Positions 6,780 through 7,742 of a DNA stretch of 7,742 bases are shown piece after piece. How positions within the stretch are numbered: position 1 is the first letter of the stretch; each line of letters begins with the position of its first letter. Below the pieces are notes generated by a model. That model saw only the letters and a list, made by a program, of their open reading frames with translations, ran no database searches and was not told the DNA's origin. Position numbers and translations under genes: made by a program. This stretch comes from Defluviitaleaceae bacterium (GTDB taxonomy: Bacteria > Bacillota > Clostridia > Lachnospirales > WQUN01): the NCBI GenBank assembly GCA_009783525.1, contig WRDG01000106.1:1-7742 (forward strand). Reading direction: 5' to 3'.

Positions 6780-6784
6780 CCTCC
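6780..6784 (-). promoter_or_regulatory. ftsW ribosome binding site
   Basis: A perfect GGAGG lies 5 bases before the ftsW ATG, within the 24-base murD-ftsW gap. It is the strongest ribosome site in the window. It confirms the ATG at 6774, and so the reality of the long hydrophilic N-terminal tail, against a downstream start at M35 nearer the first membrane segment. Confidence 0.85.
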
Positions 6785-6798
6785 GCACGGCATTTATG

Positions 6799-7742
6799 TT
6801 ATTCGATATTTTCTACGTAACGTTTGTACAAATTCCCGCGTTGTTCAAAATCATTGAACATATCCCAACTCGCGCACGCGGGCGAAAGCAACACGCAGTC
6901 ACCCGGCTGAGCTTTTTTATATGCTAATTTAACCGCTTCTTCCAAACTTTTGGCGCATTCATAATTATAAAAATTGTTTGATTCGCATGATTCGGCAATT
7001 TTTTTTGAAGTTTCGCCGATTAATATAAGCTCACGCACTTTTTTTGTAAACAGCGACGTCCATTCATTGAAATCCGCTTTTTTATCAAAACCGCCTCCGA
7101 TTAAAACAACCGGCATACCGACGGATTGCAAACCTTTGACGGCGGCGTCAACATTCGTCGCCTTTGAATCATTAATAAATGTTATTCCGTATTTTTTTGC
7201 AACATATTCGAGTCTGTGCTCTACTCCTTTGAAGGATTTAAGCGTCTCCGCAATTTTTACAACTGACTTGCCTGCGCAAATCGATATCGCCGTTGCAGCC
7301 ATAGCATTGTCTGTCATGATGCAAATGTCGTTTAAATCAACAACCGTTTCGTTTATGTTAAGGTATTTAACTTTTATCAATCCGTTTTCTATAAAAACGC
7401 CTTCGCAAAGAATTTCGTTTTTACTGAACCATATTTTTTTTGCGCGCGTTTCTACTGCCCGGCAATTCGGATCGTCATAATTAAGAACGGCGAAGTCGTT
7501 TTCGTCTTGGTTAATAAAGAGCCTTTTTTTTGTTTCTATGTAACAAACAAATGTTTTGTGCCTGTCGATGTGATCGGGTGTGATGTTAAGCAAAACGCCT
7601 ATATGGGGCTTGAAATTATTTACGGCTTCCAGTTGAAAACTGCTTACCTCTGCAACAAGCAAATCATTTTTTTTCACGCTCAGGCAAAAATCTGCAAACG
7701 GTTTTCCGATGTTTCCTACCGCGGTGTTGCTGAAGATTCCTA
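6799..7742 (-). CDS. murD: UDP-N-acetylmuramoyl-L-alanine--D-glutamate ligase, 3' part (start outside window)
   Basis: The frame runs open from the right window edge to TAA at 6799-6801, giving 313 complete codons of a family normally near 450 residues; about 130-140 N-terminal residues, with the UDP-binding domain and P-loop, lie outside. A GTG at 7677 is an internal codon, not the start, because conserved sequence continues upstream. MurD adds D-Glu to UDP-MurNAc-L-Ala in the cytoplasm using ATP. Counting from the first complete codon, the Mur-ligase central domain shows GNIGKPFADF (9-18), EVSSFQLE (31-38), NITPDHIDRH (52-61) and a TKKR segment whose K71 fits the carbamylated lysine position. 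The C-terminal domain then shows INDSKATNVDA, IGGGFDKKADF and LLSPACASWDMF plus FEQRG. It belongs to the same unit as ftsW, 24 bases downstream. Confidence 0.96.
   Translation of the reverse strand, partial: GIFSNTAVGNIGKPFADFCLSVKKNDLLVAEVSSFQLEAVNNFKPHIGVLLNITPDHIDRHKTFVCYIETKKRLFINQDENDFAVLNYDDPNCRAVETRAKKIWFSKNEILCEGVFIENGLIKVKYLNINETVVDLNDICIMTDNAMAATAISICAGKSVVKIAETLKSFKGVEHRLEYVAKKYGITFINDSKATNVDAAVKGLQSVGMPVVLIGGGFDKKADFNEWTSLFTKKVRELILIGETSKKIAESCESNNFYNYECAKSLEEAVKLAYKKAQPGDCVLLSPACASWDMFNDFEQRGNLYKRYVENIE

Noticed and set aside
6799..7677. GTG at 7677 as the true start of the right-edge gene
   Set aside because: The frame stays open to the window edge and encodes the conserved MurD segment GNIGKPFADF before this GTG, so the gene is cut by the boundary.
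1..7742. CRISPR arrays, tRNA/rRNA genes, insertion sequences, attachment sites
   Set aside because: No regularly spaced direct repeats, cloverleaf-like sequence, transposase frames or terminal inverted repeats were found; nearly all bases belong to the listed genes.

Overview
The window is almost fully coding and reads as one long minus-strand transcription unit of house-keeping genes, met at its left edge by the tail of a plus-strand gene. In transcription order (right to left) it holds murD (5' part outside the window), a SEDS-family ftsW/spoVE gene, pyrC, pyrF, pyrK, pyrD, pyrE and tcdA. Facing it at bases 1-183 are the last 60 codons of a glycyl radical enzyme, whose 3' end overlaps the 3' end of tcdA by 29 bases.

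The host is most likely an anaerobic Bacillota, probably in or near Clostridia. The evidence is a class 1B dihydroorotate dehydrogenase (PyrD with a catalytic Cys, plus the iron-sulfur/FAD subunit PyrK), a long type 2 OMP decarboxylase, a class I zinc dihydroorotase, an orotate phosphoribosyltransferase with a C-terminal CPLC element, a TcdA of the compact Gram-positive type, and an oxygen-sensitive glycyl radical enzyme next door. Genus cannot be read from the window. The sequence has moderate GC and many A/T homopolymers.

Region by region: 6799-7742 and 5581-6774 are the murD-ftsW part of a division and cell-wall (dcw) cluster. The next gene in most dcw clusters, murG, is absent. Instead pyrC starts inside the ftsW stop codon (ATGA overlap), and pyrF follows 17 bases later. 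pyrK again overlaps pyrF by ATGA. Gaps of 92 and 103 bases then precede pyrD and pyrE, and tcdA overlaps pyrE by ATGA. No gene-free stretch exceeds 103 bases, and I found no convincing promoter, PyrR attenuator, riboswitch or strong intrinsic terminator.

Together PyrC, PyrD/PyrK, PyrE and PyrF carry carbamoyl-aspartate to UMP. The first two steps (carAB, pyrB) are not in the window. UMP feeds the UDP-sugar precursors that MurD and the FtsW glycosyltransferase pathway use, so the arrangement joins precursor supply with peptidoglycan assembly. TcdA is an unrelated tRNA-modification passenger. Each gene belongs to a known family; the unusual points are the dcw-pyr junction, the overlapping convergent 3' ends, and the boundary-truncated glycyl radical enzyme.
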